A stretch of DNA of 64,000 nt, taken from the NCBI RefSeq assembly GCF_001423105.1, contig NZ_LMNV01000002.1:1099815-1163814 (forward strand), read 5' to 3'. This document shows positions 1 to 8,742 of the stretch, piece after piece. The DNA comes from Frondihabitans sp. Leaf304 (GTDB lineage: Bacteria; Actinomycetota; Actinomycetes; Actinomycetales; Microbacteriaceae). The position numbers were made by a program, and so were the translations under genes. The stretch's first letter is position 1, and each line of letters starts with the position of its first letter. Below the pieces are notes generated by a model. That model saw only the letters and a program-made list of their open reading frames with translations, was not told the DNA's origin and did no database searches.

Positions 1-2591
1 TCCCGGTCTACAACGTCGCGAGATACCTTCCTCGTCTGCTCTCGTCGCTCTCACGGCAGACCGTGGACATCGCCTCCGTGCAGGTCGTCTTCGTCGACGA
101 CGGCTCGACCGACGACAGCCTGGCGATCGTGACGCGGTGGGCCGAGAGGCCAGGCGGATCTCGCATCGTGGTCGAGCAGGAGAATGCGTGGGTGTCGGCC
201 GCCCGTAATGCGGGCCTCGCGGTCGCGACCGGTCGCTGGGTCACCTTCGTCGACGCGGACGACGAATTGGGCGACACCTATATCGCCGAGATAGCGAAGA
301 TGCTCGCCGCGCACGATGACGGTGACCTCGCTCTGGTCGTCGCCCACCAGTTGCGAATGGACGACGCCGGCCGGCTCACCGACAACCACAGCCTCCGCTT
401 GAAATTCAGCCGTGGCTCGCGAGTGGTCGACATCCGGCGCGAACCCCTCGTCCAGATGAGCGTCAACTCCGCCTTCTTTCTCCGACACGTTCTCGACGAG
501 AACGGCATTGCGTTCGATCTCCGCATCAAACCGGTCTTCGAGGACGCGCACTTCGTCGCGAGGTACCTCCTGGCGTCGACGTCGCCCAAGGTGGGCCTCG
601 CGGCATCGGCGAAATACCACTACCGCACCCGCAACGACGGCACTTCGCTCATGCAGACGCACTTCGACAAGCCGGAGAAGTACACGAGCGTCCTGCGGCA
701 CGGTCACCTGGAACTCCTGACCGAGGCGGCGGAGCAGGGTCCGATTCCCCGGTGGCTGGAGAACATGGTTCTCTACGACCTCTTCTGGTATTTCCGTAAC
801 GAGCAAGACATTTCCTCCCGGAGCGCCGCCGCTCCCCCGGAGGTGTTCGACGAATTCCACGGGCTGATGCGAGAGATCGTGCGGCGCGTCAGCGCGGAGT
901 CCATCGCCTCCTTCGCCGTGATGGGCGTCGACGACCTCTATCGGCGGGCGCTCCTGGCCGGCTACACGGGCTGGCTCGAGCATCCCCACCACGTCCTCTT
1001 CGGCCCCGTCGACGAGACGAAGCAGCTGATCTGTCTCAGCTATTGGTTCGTCGGAGAGCTCCCGCACGAGCGGATCTCCGCCGACGGAGCAGAGATAGTC
1101 GCTGAGCACGAGACGGTGCAGGACTTCACGTTCTACGGCCGCGTGCTGCTGCGCAAGCGGGTGCTCTGGGTCGCCCGGGGCGGCGGGCTCCGGCTCGCCG
1201 TCGCCGGACGCTTTCTCGACTTCCAGGCCGACGACGATCTCGCCCCCGAGTCCGTCCTCACCGAAGCCCGGCTCCGACCCGCCATCCTTCGGCAGCGACC
1301 CGTCGGCGTGGAACCGTTTGTCGACCTGGAGACGACGATCTCAAGGCACCTGTCGTCGACTGTTCGTGGGGTCGCGCGATCGGTTCGCCAGACGCTTTCG
1401 CGAGCGTCGATCCAGGACCACCGGTTGGCACTCGAGGCTCGTTCGTCGAAACGACGAGCACTGTTCGACCACGCGTGGGTCTTCATGGACAGGGATACCG
1501 ACGCGGGTGACAATGCGGAGCATCTGTACCGGTACGTTCGCCAAGAGCACCCCGAGATCAACGCCTGGTTCGTCTTGAGGCGCGATTCACGGGATTGGTC
1601 TCGACTGGCCGCCGAGGGCTTCCGCCTCGTGGAGTACCAGTCAAACGACTGGCGAATCCTGCTGCTGCGGGCTGATCACCTCGCGTCGTCCCACATCGAC
1701 AGCTATGTCGTCGATCCCCTCGACGAACGACGGTACGGGCGCCCGCACTACCGCTTCACGTTCCTCCAGCACGGCGTGATCAACTACGACATGTCGCGCT
1801 GGCTGAACACGAAGAAACCCGATCTCTTCGTGGTGACCACTCCCGCCGAGCACGCGGCGATCGCCGGCCACGGCCCATACCGGTTCTCCTCGCGCGAGGT
1901 GCGTCTGACGGGGTTGCCTCGACACGACGCTCTTCTGGCCAAGAGAAGTGCCGTCCCGCCCAACGACCGACGTCTCTTTCTCGTCGCTCCGACATGGCGC
2001 AAAGACCTCCTCGGCGAGCAGCGCGCCGGCTCGAACGAGCGTTCTCGATTGGAGGACTTCTCGTCGAGCAGCTACGCCACGCACTATGCCGAGCTCCTCG
2101 GCGACCCCCGCCTCACGAGCGAGCTCCGAAGCCGGGGGCTCGAACTCGCGTTCATGCCTCATCCCAACATCCGGCCGTATCTCGAGTCGTTCGGCCTCGG
2201 CCCTAACGTGACGGTCCTCGACTATGCGACGAGCGACATCCAAGACGTCCTGGCTCGGACAGCCGTGTTCGTGACCGACTACTCGTCTCTCGCTTTCGAC
2301 GCAGCCCTCCTCTCCATTCCGATGATCTACTTCCATTTCGACGCTGACGCCTTCTTCGACGGCAGCCACGCCCGTCGCGGCTACTTCTCGTATCTCGACG
2401 ACGGCTTCGGACCGGTCGCGACGACGGTCGGCCAGGTCGTGGATGCCGCGACCTCGCTCGACAGCGAATCAGGTAGCCCTTCGCCCCTGTACGAGACCCG
2501 GATGACCACCCAGCTGGTCCTCCGAGACGGCAGCAACGCGGGCCGTGTTGTCGACCGGATGCTCGAGCTCGACCAGCGCGGCCCTCGGTGA
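1..2591 (+). CDS. GT2 glycosyltransferase / CDP-glycerol glycerophosphotransferase fusion, 5' end outside window
   Basis: This gene is cut by the left edge: the open frame runs in from base 3 with PVYNVARYLPRLL, the usual start of a GT2 domain, so the first GTG at 63 is internal. The N-terminal part is a family 2 glycosyltransferase (VFVDDGSTDDS near bases 90-120, then DADDE). From about base 1460 to 2500 follows a TagF/TagB-type domain (Glyphos_transf family) with FLQHGVINYD near 1760, LTGLPRHDALL and VTDYSSLAFDAAL near 2275. Such domains transfer polyol phosphates from CDP-linked donors to a membrane-bound acceptor in teichoic-acid-like polymers. The protein is a full-length paralogue of the minus-strand gene ending at 4316. 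The polyol-phosphate substrate cannot be told from sequence. Confidence 0.9.
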   Translation, partial: PVYNVARYLPRLLSSLSRQTVDIASVQVVFVDDGSTDDSLAIVTRWAERPGGSRIVVEQENAWVSAARNAGLAVATGRWVTFVDADDELGDTYIAEIAKMLAAHDDGDLALVVAHQLRMDDAGRLTDNHSLRLKFSRGSRVVDIRREPLVQMSVNSAFFLRHVLDENGIAFDLRIKPVFEDAHFVARYLLASTSPKVGLAASAKYHYRTRNDGTSLMQTHFDKPEKYTSVLRHGHLELLTEAAEQGPIPRWLENMVLYDLFWYFRNEQDISSRSAAAPPEVFDEFHGLMREIVRRVSAESIASFAVMGVDDLYRRALLAGYTGWLEHPHHVLFGPVDETKQLICLSYWFVGELPHERISADGAEIVAEHETVQDFTFYGRVLLRKRVLWVARGGGLRLAVAGRFLDFQADDDLAPESVLTEARLRPAILRQRPVGVEPFVDLETTISRHLSSTVRGVARSVRQTLSRASIQDHRLALEARSSKRRALFDHAWVFMDRDTDAGDNAEHLYRYVRQEHPEINAWFVLRRDSRDWSRLAAEGFRLVEYQSNDWRILLLRADHLASSHIDSYVVDPLDERRYGRPHYRFTFLQHGVINYDMSRWLNTKKPDLFVVTTPAEHAAIAGHGPYRFSSREVRLTGLPRHDALLAKRSAVPPNDRRLFLVAPTWRKDLLGEQRAGSNERSRLEDFSSSSYATHYAELLGDPRLTSELRSRGLELAFMPHPNIRPYLESFGLGPNVTVLDYATSDIQDVLARTAVFVTDYSSLAFDAALLSIPMIYFHFDADAFFDGSHARRGYFSYLDDGFGPVATTVGQVVDAATSLDSESGSPSPLYETRMTTQLVLRDGSNAGRVVDRMLELDQRGPR

Positions 2592-2630
2592 CACCGTCGG
2601 TGGCGATGCCGCAATGTGCGGAGAGATAGG

Positions 2631-2636
2631 TAGGCT
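2631..2636 (+). promoter_or_regulatory. -10 box TAGGCT, leaderless start
   Basis: TAGGCT ends 6 nt before the GTG at 2643, which places the transcription start at or next to the start codon. No good ribosome-binding site is present. Confidence 0.5.
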
Positions 2637-2642
2637 CGAACC

Positions 2643-3356
2643 GTGATCATTCGGGAACTCAAAGCGTTCGAAGACGACCGCGGCAATCGGATCGAGTACA
2701 CCGGCGAGCACGCGCGCGAAGTCAAAATCACGATTCGCGGAGAGAACAATCGAATCGCCATCGACTCGACGGCCCGACTGGGCCGCTTCGTCGTCGATAT
2801 GGACTGCGACAACGGGTCGCTCACCATCGGAGCGGGCCAGGGTGCGCCTCCCCTCAATGCAACGATCCGCATCGGACAGGATTCGACGGTCACCATCGGT
2901 GACAACGTCTCATCGACCAACACCTGCGTGATCAGCGCGACCGAGGGCACGAGCGTGACGATCGGCAACGACGTCATGCTCGCCAGCCAGAATCAGATTC
3001 GAGCCGACGACGGCCACGCGATTTTCGACGTCGAGACCGGTGATCGTGTCAACGTGTCTCGATCGATCTCCATCGGCAACCACGTCTGGCTGGGGATGGG
3101 AGCCGCGGTGCTCGGAGGTGCCTCCATCGGTGACGGCACCGTCATCGGATACGGCTCGCTAGTGACTCGCGCGCTCCCCAACAACTGTGTTGCCGTGGGA
3201 ACGCCGGCGAAAGTGATCCGCCGCAACGTGGCGTGGGAGCGAGCGCACCTTTCGCTCTCGAAACCGTTCTACAAGCCGGACGCCTCGACCGTCGAAAAGT
3301 CGAGCTACTGGCACATGACAGAGGATCCGGAAGACGACTCTTCCGAGCAGGATTGA
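2643..3356 (+). CDS. Hexapeptide-repeat acyltransferase (left-handed beta-helix)
   Basis: A 237-residue protein with imperfect hexapeptide repeats from about residue 35 to 185 (TIRIG, VTIGDN, VTIGND, ISIGNHVWLG, ASIGDGTVIGYGS) and the typical closing motif VGTPAKVIRR. The DDGHAIFD segment places a likely catalytic histidine at residue 125, as in the WcaF/LbH acetyltransferases. It probably O-acetylates a sugar in the polymer made by the flanking glycosyltransferases. The C-terminus is acidic and probably disordered (EDPEDDSSEQD). It lies 51 bp after the first TagF-like fusion and has its own -10 box, so it can be expressed separately. The acyl donor and acceptor are inferred from the family only. 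Confidence 0.8.
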   Translation: MIIRELKAFEDDRGNRIEYTGEHAREVKITIRGENNRIAIDSTARLGRFVVDMDCDNGSLTIGAGQGAPPLNATIRIGQDSTVTIGDNVSSTNTCVISATEGTSVTIGNDVMLASQNQIRADDGHAIFDVETGDRVNVSRSISIGNHVWLGMGAAVLGGASIGDGTVIGYGSLVTRALPNNCVAVGTPAKVIRRNVAWERAHLSLSKPFYKPDASTVEKSSYWHMTEDPEDDSSEQD

Positions 3357-3384
3357 ACAGAGCTGTAAAGACGAAAGGCCCGAA

Positions 3385-4236
3385 GTGACCAAGACCACAC
3401 TCGCAATAATCGGCTCGTGCGTAACGCGCGAAGCTTTCATCACCCGCAACAACCCGGATTACAAGGACTCCTACGAGGTGGGAGCCCTTTCGTGGCAGAC
3501 CAGTCTCGTCAGCTTCATGTCCGCTCCCGTCGTCCCCGCAATGGCACGGGCGATTGTGCCGAGCGCGAGAATGAACGAGAACAACACCAGCACGATGACT
3601 CGTGACCTCGAAAAGACGGACCGGGCTGAAATCGAGGCTCTGAAGCCCGACTACCTCGTCTTCGATCTCTACGCCGACGTTCGTTACGGAATCGCGCAGC
3701 TTCTCGACTCGTACATCACCAACAATTCGAACGGCTTCCGCAAGACGGATTACTTCACAGCCGGCAAGGGTTTCACGACCCTGCACATGATGGGTGACAC
3801 CGAGGCGTACATGCAGATTTTGAAGGATGCACTCGACGCCTTCTTCGCATGGACGAACGAGCATCTTCCGCACACGCGCATTGTCATGCATGCGTTCCAC
3901 TACACCTCGTACTACCGCGAGGGCGGCGTCGACCTCAACTTCATCAAGTCGCACGGTGACACGTCTCGTGACAACGTGTACCGCCGCCTACTCCAGGAGA
4001 ACGGCAAGTACGACGAGCTGTACAGCTACATCCAGGAGAAATTCGCGCCTCTGACGATCGACAACAGAGACAAGTCGTACTACGGCGACGCGGAGCACCC
4101 CTACGGCCGAACTCCGTGGCACTTCGGACGGCCGTTCTTCACCGACTTCATGGCCGATCTCGACCGGATCGTGCTCGAAGACAAGACAGGCGCCGCCGAG
4201 CCCGAGCACAAGCCCTCGGCGACCCTGGCCCAGTAG
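3385..4236 (+). CDS. DUF6270-like protein of polysaccharide loci
   Basis: A 283-residue protein beginning IIGSCVTREAF. The GSCV(T/S)R start followed by a compact alpha/beta pattern resembles the DUF6270 family, which I recall from capsule and wall-polymer loci; the name is from memory and unverified. The GSC block resembles block I of SGNH-type hydrolases, and a DAEHPYGRTPWHFG segment near residues 234-247 could supply a C-terminal Asp-His pair, so a hydrolase or acyl-transfer role is possible but unproven. The GTG start at 3385 has a GAAAGG ribosome site at 3372-3377. It is 28 bp downstream of the acyltransferase and probably co-transcribed with it. Confidence 0.55.
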   Translation: MTKTTLAIIGSCVTREAFITRNNPDYKDSYEVGALSWQTSLVSFMSAPVVPAMARAIVPSARMNENNTSTMTRDLEKTDRAEIEALKPDYLVFDLYADVRYGIAQLLDSYITNNSNGFRKTDYFTAGKGFTTLHMMGDTEAYMQILKDALDAFFAWTNEHLPHTRIVMHAFHYTSYYREGGVDLNFIKSHGDTSRDNVYRRLLQENGKYDELYSYIQEKFAPLTIDNRDKSYYGDAEHPYGRTPWHFGRPFFTDFMADLDRIVLEDKTGAAEPEHKPSATLAQ

Positions 4237-4260
4237 TCAGGCTCGAATCATCCGCCGGCT

Positions 4261-4297
4261 GCCGGTCGATGCGACGGAGTCACGTCGCTCGACCGGC
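4261..4297. terminator. Bidirectional hairpin between convergent genes
   Basis: GCCGGTCGATGCGACG at 4261-4276 pairs with CGTCGCTCGACCGGC at 4283-4297, with a single bulged base. It sits between the convergent stops at 4236 and 4316. There is no U-run, which is common for actinobacterial terminators. Confidence 0.6.
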
Positions 4298-4315
4298 GCC
4301 GGCCAGATCGTCTTC

Positions 4316-6958
4316 TCAGACAGTGGGCTCGACGATGCGCGGGCTTCCCTCGAGAGCCTTCATCGCTCCGAGGACGCGCTCCGCGGACTGCCCGTCGCGC
4401 ACGGGGAAGGTCGCAGCAGTGCGCGCGACGTAGGTGTCTTCCGATCGGTACTGCCGATCGGCGATGCCAGACAGGGCCGAATACATGCCGTCGACCGTCT
4501 CGACCACGGGGCCGAAGCCGTCCCGCTCGTAGTTGAAGTACCCCTGGCGCCCACTGTGCGACCCGCTGAAGAACTGCGAGAAGTCGAAGTGGAAGTAGAC
4601 CAGGGGGATGTCGAGAAGACCCGCCTCGAAGCCGAGTGATGAGTAGTCGGTGACGAACGCCGCCGCTCGCGCTAGAACATCCTGAACTCCGTCGACGGCG
4701 AAGTCGAGCACGACGACGTCGCTCGGAAGCACGAACTCGTCGAGATATTCGCCGAGGAGCGGATGCGGCATGAAAGCGATCTTCTTGCCGGTGCGAGCGG
4801 CGAGGTCGCGGATCCTTTTCGACGTCAGCAGCTCGGTGTACTTCTTCGCGAACGTGCTCGCGGCGAAGTCGGGGTTGCGCGCCCAGCGGCCCGAACCGGG
4901 GATGGGCGGGCCGACGAGATACTGCCGCCACGTCGGCATGATGACGATGAGATCCCTCTCGTCGTCCGACAGTGAGGCGCGCTTCCGCAGAAGCGAGTCG
5001 AAGCGAGGCAGTCCGGTGAGGACCACCTCTTTCTGGGTGAAGAAATACGGGCCGTGGCCCCCGATCGCCGCCTTCTCCTGCGGGGTCGACACCACGAACA
5101 GGTCGGGCCTCTTGGAGTTCAGCCAGCGAGAGAGGTCGTAGTTGATGACTCCGTGCTGGAGAAAGGTGAAGTAGAAGCGGGGGGCACCGAAGACCGACTG
5201 CGGTAACGGCTTCACGACGTAGTCGGCGATGTGCGACGACGCGAGGTGATCGGCCTGCAGGATGAGCAGACGCCACTCGAACGATCCGTAGTCCACGAGC
5301 CGGAATCCCTCGGCCTCGAGCCGTGCCCAGTCCTTGGAGTCGCGCCTGAGGACGAACCACGAGTTGACCTCGGGGTGGTTCTTCCACACATGGCGGTACA
5401 TGTGTTCGCCGTTGTCGTTCGCATCCGTGTCTCGGTCCATGAAAACCCAGGCGTGCGCGAACCGCTCTCGAGAACGTCGGGAGCGGATCGCGAGCGAGAC
5501 GGCCGCGGCCTTCGGCTGACGCGAGGTGACCCAGTCCCGTGCGCCGCTGACTCGCTCTTTCACGACCCGCTTGAGGTGGGGCGCCGCGCGTTCCGAGATG
5601 GCGAGAGGGTCGACCAGGCGACGCCGCTGAGCGAGGATCTGGGGCTCGATGCTGGCGCTGGTGAGGATCTCACCCGGCACGAGGTTTCGACTGCGTCCGA
5701 CGGGGACGGGTCTGCCATCGAGGAACACGCGAGTGGCTTGGCCTCGCGGAAGCCAGACGCGTCGAGATCGGACGAGCGTGCGGCCGAAGAACTCGAAGTC
5801 TTGAATCGTCTCGAAGACCGGTTGTGCCTGCTCGCCATCCACGAGGAACGCCTCGTCCGGCATCTCACCCGTGAACCACCACGAGAGCTCGACCAGCTGG
5901 AGGATCTCGTCGACACGGCCCAGGACAGCCACGTCGGGCTTCAGCGGTTCGTCGGCATACCCGCTACGGAGAGCCTGGCGAACGCTGACGTCGAGGCGTT
6001 CCAGCGAGTAGGAGCGGATGGCGTCGTCGCCGAGGCGACGCAGGATCTCCCCGGCGAGTGCATGGAACTCGTCGAAATCGGCGGGCGACGCCTGCGCCGT
6101 GGGTGATCGGATGAAACGCTCTCGCCGAAAGTAGCCCGCGAGATCGTGAAGCACGACGTTTTCGAGCCACCGCTCGGTCACGGCGTCGAAATCGGTGAGG
6201 AGTGCCAGGTGCCCGTACCGCAGCGTGTCTGTGTACGCCCTGCGCTCGGCATAGCGATTCTGGATCAGCGATGACGCGTCGGTGAACTGCCGGGCGATGT
6301 ACTTGGCCGAGGCCATGAGCCCGACTCGACGGAAGCCGTGGGTTGCCAGGAACCGCGCGGCGAACTCGGCTTCGACGAACGAGTCGCCCACGCGCGTGTC
6401 GAAGGCGTTGCCGCCACTGACCAGCGCGGCTCGGCGGAAGAACGCGGCCGTGACCGACATGTTCACCACCGGCTCCCACCGCAGGTCGGCTACTCGCGAG
6501 CCTCGCTCGTAGCGAGCGCGGGACGGGTGGCTGTCGACGACCGTGCCGTCGACGTTCTCGAGCACGTGCGCCGTGACCAAGCCGAGCGACGGGTCGTCGT
6601 GAACGGTGACGAATTTGTGGACGGCAGCCAGGTAGCCCTCGCCCAGCACGTCGCGGGGAGACGGGAACGAGACCCATGTCGCCGTCGTTCGCTCCAGGCC
6701 CAGGTTGCGAGCCTCGCTGGCCGACTCGGAGTCGACGCGATAGAGCCCGACCGGTGTGCGTCGCGTGCGAGCCCACTCCTCGACGATCGGCCAGGTGGAG
6801 TCGGCCGACGTGGTTCCGACGAAGACGAGCTCGGTCTCGCCGGCCGCCACATCCGAGTCGACGAGAGAGGCCAGGAACGCAGAGACGTCTTCGTCCGGTC
6901 CCCCGACAGCAACGACCAGGGCGAGCGTCGGCTCTCCGGAATTCTTCGACTCGGTCAC
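4316..6958 (-). CDS. GT2 glycosyltransferase / CDP-glycerol glycerophosphotransferase fusion
   Basis: An 880-residue paralogue of the gene at the left edge. An N-terminal GT2-like domain (about residues 10-240) is followed by a linker and a C-terminal TagF-like domain (about 490-860) with AHAWVFMDRDTDANDN, FLQHGVINYDLSRW, LTGLPRFDSLL, MPTWRQYL and VTDYSSLGFEAGLL. The expected role is assembly of a phosphodiester-linked wall glycopolymer on the cytoplasmic membrane face. The N-terminal GT2 domain reads VGTTSADSTW where the paralogue has VDDGSTDDS, so the nucleotide-binding Asp pair is lost and this half may be inactive or altered in donor use. The GTG start at 6958 has AAGGAG 6 nt upstream. 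It precedes no other gene in its direction but follows the exporter ATPase on the same strand. Confidence 0.88.
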   Translation of the reverse strand: MTESKNSGEPTLALVVAVGGPDEDVSAFLASLVDSDVAAGETELVFVGTTSADSTWPIVEEWARTRRTPVGLYRVDSESASEARNLGLERTTATWVSFPSPRDVLGEGYLAAVHKFVTVHDDPSLGLVTAHVLENVDGTVVDSHPSRARYERGSRVADLRWEPVVNMSVTAAFFRRAALVSGGNAFDTRVGDSFVEAEFAARFLATHGFRRVGLMASAKYIARQFTDASSLIQNRYAERRAYTDTLRYGHLALLTDFDAVTERWLENVVLHDLAGYFRRERFIRSPTAQASPADFDEFHALAGEILRRLGDDAIRSYSLERLDVSVRQALRSGYADEPLKPDVAVLGRVDEILQLVELSWWFTGEMPDEAFLVDGEQAQPVFETIQDFEFFGRTLVRSRRVWLPRGQATRVFLDGRPVPVGRSRNLVPGEILTSASIEPQILAQRRRLVDPLAISERAAPHLKRVVKERVSGARDWVTSRQPKAAAVSLAIRSRRSRERFAHAWVFMDRDTDANDNGEHMYRHVWKNHPEVNSWFVLRRDSKDWARLEAEGFRLVDYGSFEWRLLILQADHLASSHIADYVVKPLPQSVFGAPRFYFTFLQHGVINYDLSRWLNSKRPDLFVVSTPQEKAAIGGHGPYFFTQKEVVLTGLPRFDSLLRKRASLSDDERDLIVIMPTWRQYLVGPPIPGSGRWARNPDFAASTFAKKYTELLTSKRIRDLAARTGKKIAFMPHPLLGEYLDEFVLPSDVVVLDFAVDGVQDVLARAAAFVTDYSSLGFEAGLLDIPLVYFHFDFSQFFSGSHSGRQGYFNYERDGFGPVVETVDGMYSALSGIADRQYRSEDTYVARTAATFPVRDGQSAERVLGAMKALEGSPRIVEPTV

Positions 6959-7004
6959 ACGAATCTCCTTAGCGTCCGGGAGCGAGCACGAAGCCCTCCC
7001 CGGG

Positions 7005-7733
7005 TCAAACGGTCGAGGTGTAGGCGTCGATGACGCGCTTGGCGGGCCCTACGACCTGGAGTTCTCCCCGGTCGAGCCACGCCACCTGATCGCACATGTC
7101 GCGAACGGTGCCCATCGAGTGCGAAACGAGGATGACCGTGCGGCCATCGGCCTTCATCTCGGCGAACTTGTCTCGGCAGCGCTTCTGGAACGTCGCGTCT
7201 CCGACCGACAGGACCTCGTCGACGACGAGGATGTCGGGTGTCACTGCAATGGCGACGGAGAAGCCCAGGCGCACATACATGCCCGACGAATAGTTCTTGA
7301 CGGGCTGGTCGATGAAGTGCCCGACGCCCGAGAACGAGACGATGTCGTCGAACTTGCGCGTGACCTCTTTGCGCGACATGCCGAGGATGGAGCCGTTCAA
7401 GAAGACGTTCTCGCGGCCCGTGAGCTCCGGGTGGAATCCCGAGCCGACTTCGAGCAGCGACGCCTGCTTGCCGCGGGCGGTGATCTCGCCCGACTCGGGC
7501 CAGAGGATCTTGGCGAGGCACTTGAGGAGGGTCGACTTGCCCGACCCGTTCTTGCCGATCAGGCCGAAGGTCTGACCGTGGGGCACCTCGAACGAGACGT
7601 CTTTGAGCGCCCAGAAGTCTTCGTGCACCGACTTCTTCCGATTCATCACCGCGCTCTTCAGAGAGTCGTTGCGCTCCTGATACATCCGGAACTTCTTCGA
7701 CACATGCTCGACGGTGACAGCAGCGTCGCTCAC
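7005..7733 (-). CDS. Polysaccharide/polyol-phosphate ABC exporter, ATP-binding subunit
   Basis: A 242-residue ATPase with Walker A GKNGSGKST, signature NYSSGMYVRLGF and Walker B DILVVDEVLSVGD. The YSSGM signature and VLSVGD form are typical of the TagH/Wzt/KpsT exporters of lipid-linked surface polymers. It ends soon after the nucleotide-binding domain, so it lacks the C-terminal carbohydrate-recognition domain of Wzt proteins. The GTG start overlaps the stop of the permease gene by 4 nt (GTGA), indicating coupled translation. The pair probably exports the polymer made by the adjacent TagF-like fusions. Confidence 0.93.
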   Translation of the reverse strand: MSDAAVTVEHVSKKFRMYQERNDSLKSAVMNRKKSVHEDFWALKDVSFEVPHGQTFGLIGKNGSGKSTLLKCLAKILWPESGEITARGKQASLLEVGSGFHPELTGRENVFLNGSILGMSRKEVTRKFDDIVSFSGVGHFIDQPVKNYSSGMYVRLGFSVAIAVTPDILVVDEVLSVGDATFQKRCRDKFAEMKADGRTVILVSHSMGTVRDMCDQVAWLDRGELQVVGPAKRVIDAYTSTV

Positions 7734-8551
7734 AGCATTTCCGCCAGACGCTTCTCGTTGCGCGAGAAGATGAAGTAACCAAGAGCGAGCGACGCGAAAG
7801 CGGCCACCACGATATAGAGCATGTCTGTCCAGTCAGGCCAGGTGTTGTCGTACAGGAAGTTGCGGAACACCGTGGTGAACCGCTCCATGGGGTTGACCTT
7901 GTAGAGGTCGAGAATCCACGGCTTGTTGACCTTCTGGGCGGCCTCTTCGACCAGGGTCAGCGGATAGATGATGGGCGTCAGATACATCCACATCTGCAGC
8001 GCGATGCTGACGAGGTGCTGCATGTCGCGGAAGTGAACGTTGACGATGGCCAGCATGAGGCCGAGACCGGTGGCGAACATAGCGAGAAGCACGATCGAGA
8101 CGGCCACGAGCGGCAACCAGGGCCAGATGAACGAGCCGAACGCCGCGAGCGCGATGAGAAGCACGCCCATCTCGATGAGGAACGTGAAGCCGAAGGAGCC
8201 CACCGCGGCGAGCGGCAGGTTCATCCGGGGAAAGTAGACCTTCTTGATCAGCGAGCCGTTCGAGACGATCGAGGTCATCCCCGCGTTAAGAACGTGGCGG
8301 AAGAACATCCAGGGCAGCAGACCGCACATGAGCCACAACGGGTAGACGTTGAGGCCGCTCGGGTTACCGACTTCGATTCGGGCCTTGAAGATGAAGGAGT
8401 AGACGATCGTGTAGATCACCATCGTCGCCAGGGGGTTGATCAACGACCACAGCTGCCCGAAGACAGTGCGCCGATATTTACCCTTTACCTCACGCGCCGT
8501 CAGGTTGACGAGAAGTTCGCGCGACGAGATGAGGTCGTTCAAATAGGTCAT
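7730..8551 (-). CDS. Polysaccharide/polyol-phosphate ABC exporter, permease
   Basis: A 273-residue ABC-2 type permease (TagG/Wzm class) with about six membrane segments. It starts with MTYLNDLISSRELLVNLTAR, a typical cytoplasmic N-terminus, and contains FRDMQHLVSIALQMWMYLTPIIYP, a conserved stretch of this family. I chose the ATG at 8551, because the longer frame to 8680 adds a low-complexity leader that lacks family features. The ATPase gene follows with a 4-nt overlap. No convincing promoter was identified in the 190 bp that separate it from the divergent glycosyltransferase gene. Confidence 0.92.
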   Translation of the reverse strand: MTYLNDLISSRELLVNLTAREVKGKYRRTVFGQLWSLINPLATMVIYTIVYSFIFKARIEVGNPSGLNVYPLWLMCGLLPWMFFRHVLNAGMTSIVSNGSLIKKVYFPRMNLPLAAVGSFGFTFLIEMGVLLIALAAFGSFIWPWLPLVAVSIVLLAMFATGLGLMLAIVNVHFRDMQHLVSIALQMWMYLTPIIYPLTLVEEAAQKVNKPWILDLYKVNPMERFTTVFRNFLYDNTWPDWTDMLYIVVAAFASLALGYFIFSRNEKRLAEML

Positions 8552-8730
8552 AGGTCTTAGTGGCTCCGGATGCCGACCCCGTTGAGGTCGAAGCTTGTCA
8601 AGACTGCCCCCCGTAGCGACTTTGACGTCGCGACATCCGGCCGAGCCTTGGATCTCACCCCCTGGCGGTTTCGAGTTCACCCGGGGGCCATTGTGTCCTT
8701 ACCGATTCATGATAAAGCACAGACACCGAG

Positions 8731-8736
8731 TAGCCT
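8731..8736 (+). promoter_or_regulatory. -10 box TAGCCT, leaderless start
   Basis: TAGCCT lies 6 nt before the GTG at 8743 and no ribosome-binding site is visible, so the mRNA is probably leaderless. Confidence 0.5.
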
Positions 8737-8742
8737 GACGCA

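Noticed and set aside
51-1109. Long open frame on the minus strand opposite the first glycosyltransferase
   Set aside because: It is a GC-rich shadow frame with Arg/Val/Asp-heavy composition and no family features; the plus-strand fusion is clearly real. The same applies to the other long antisense frames, for example opposite accD, sdhA, mtlA and ptsI.
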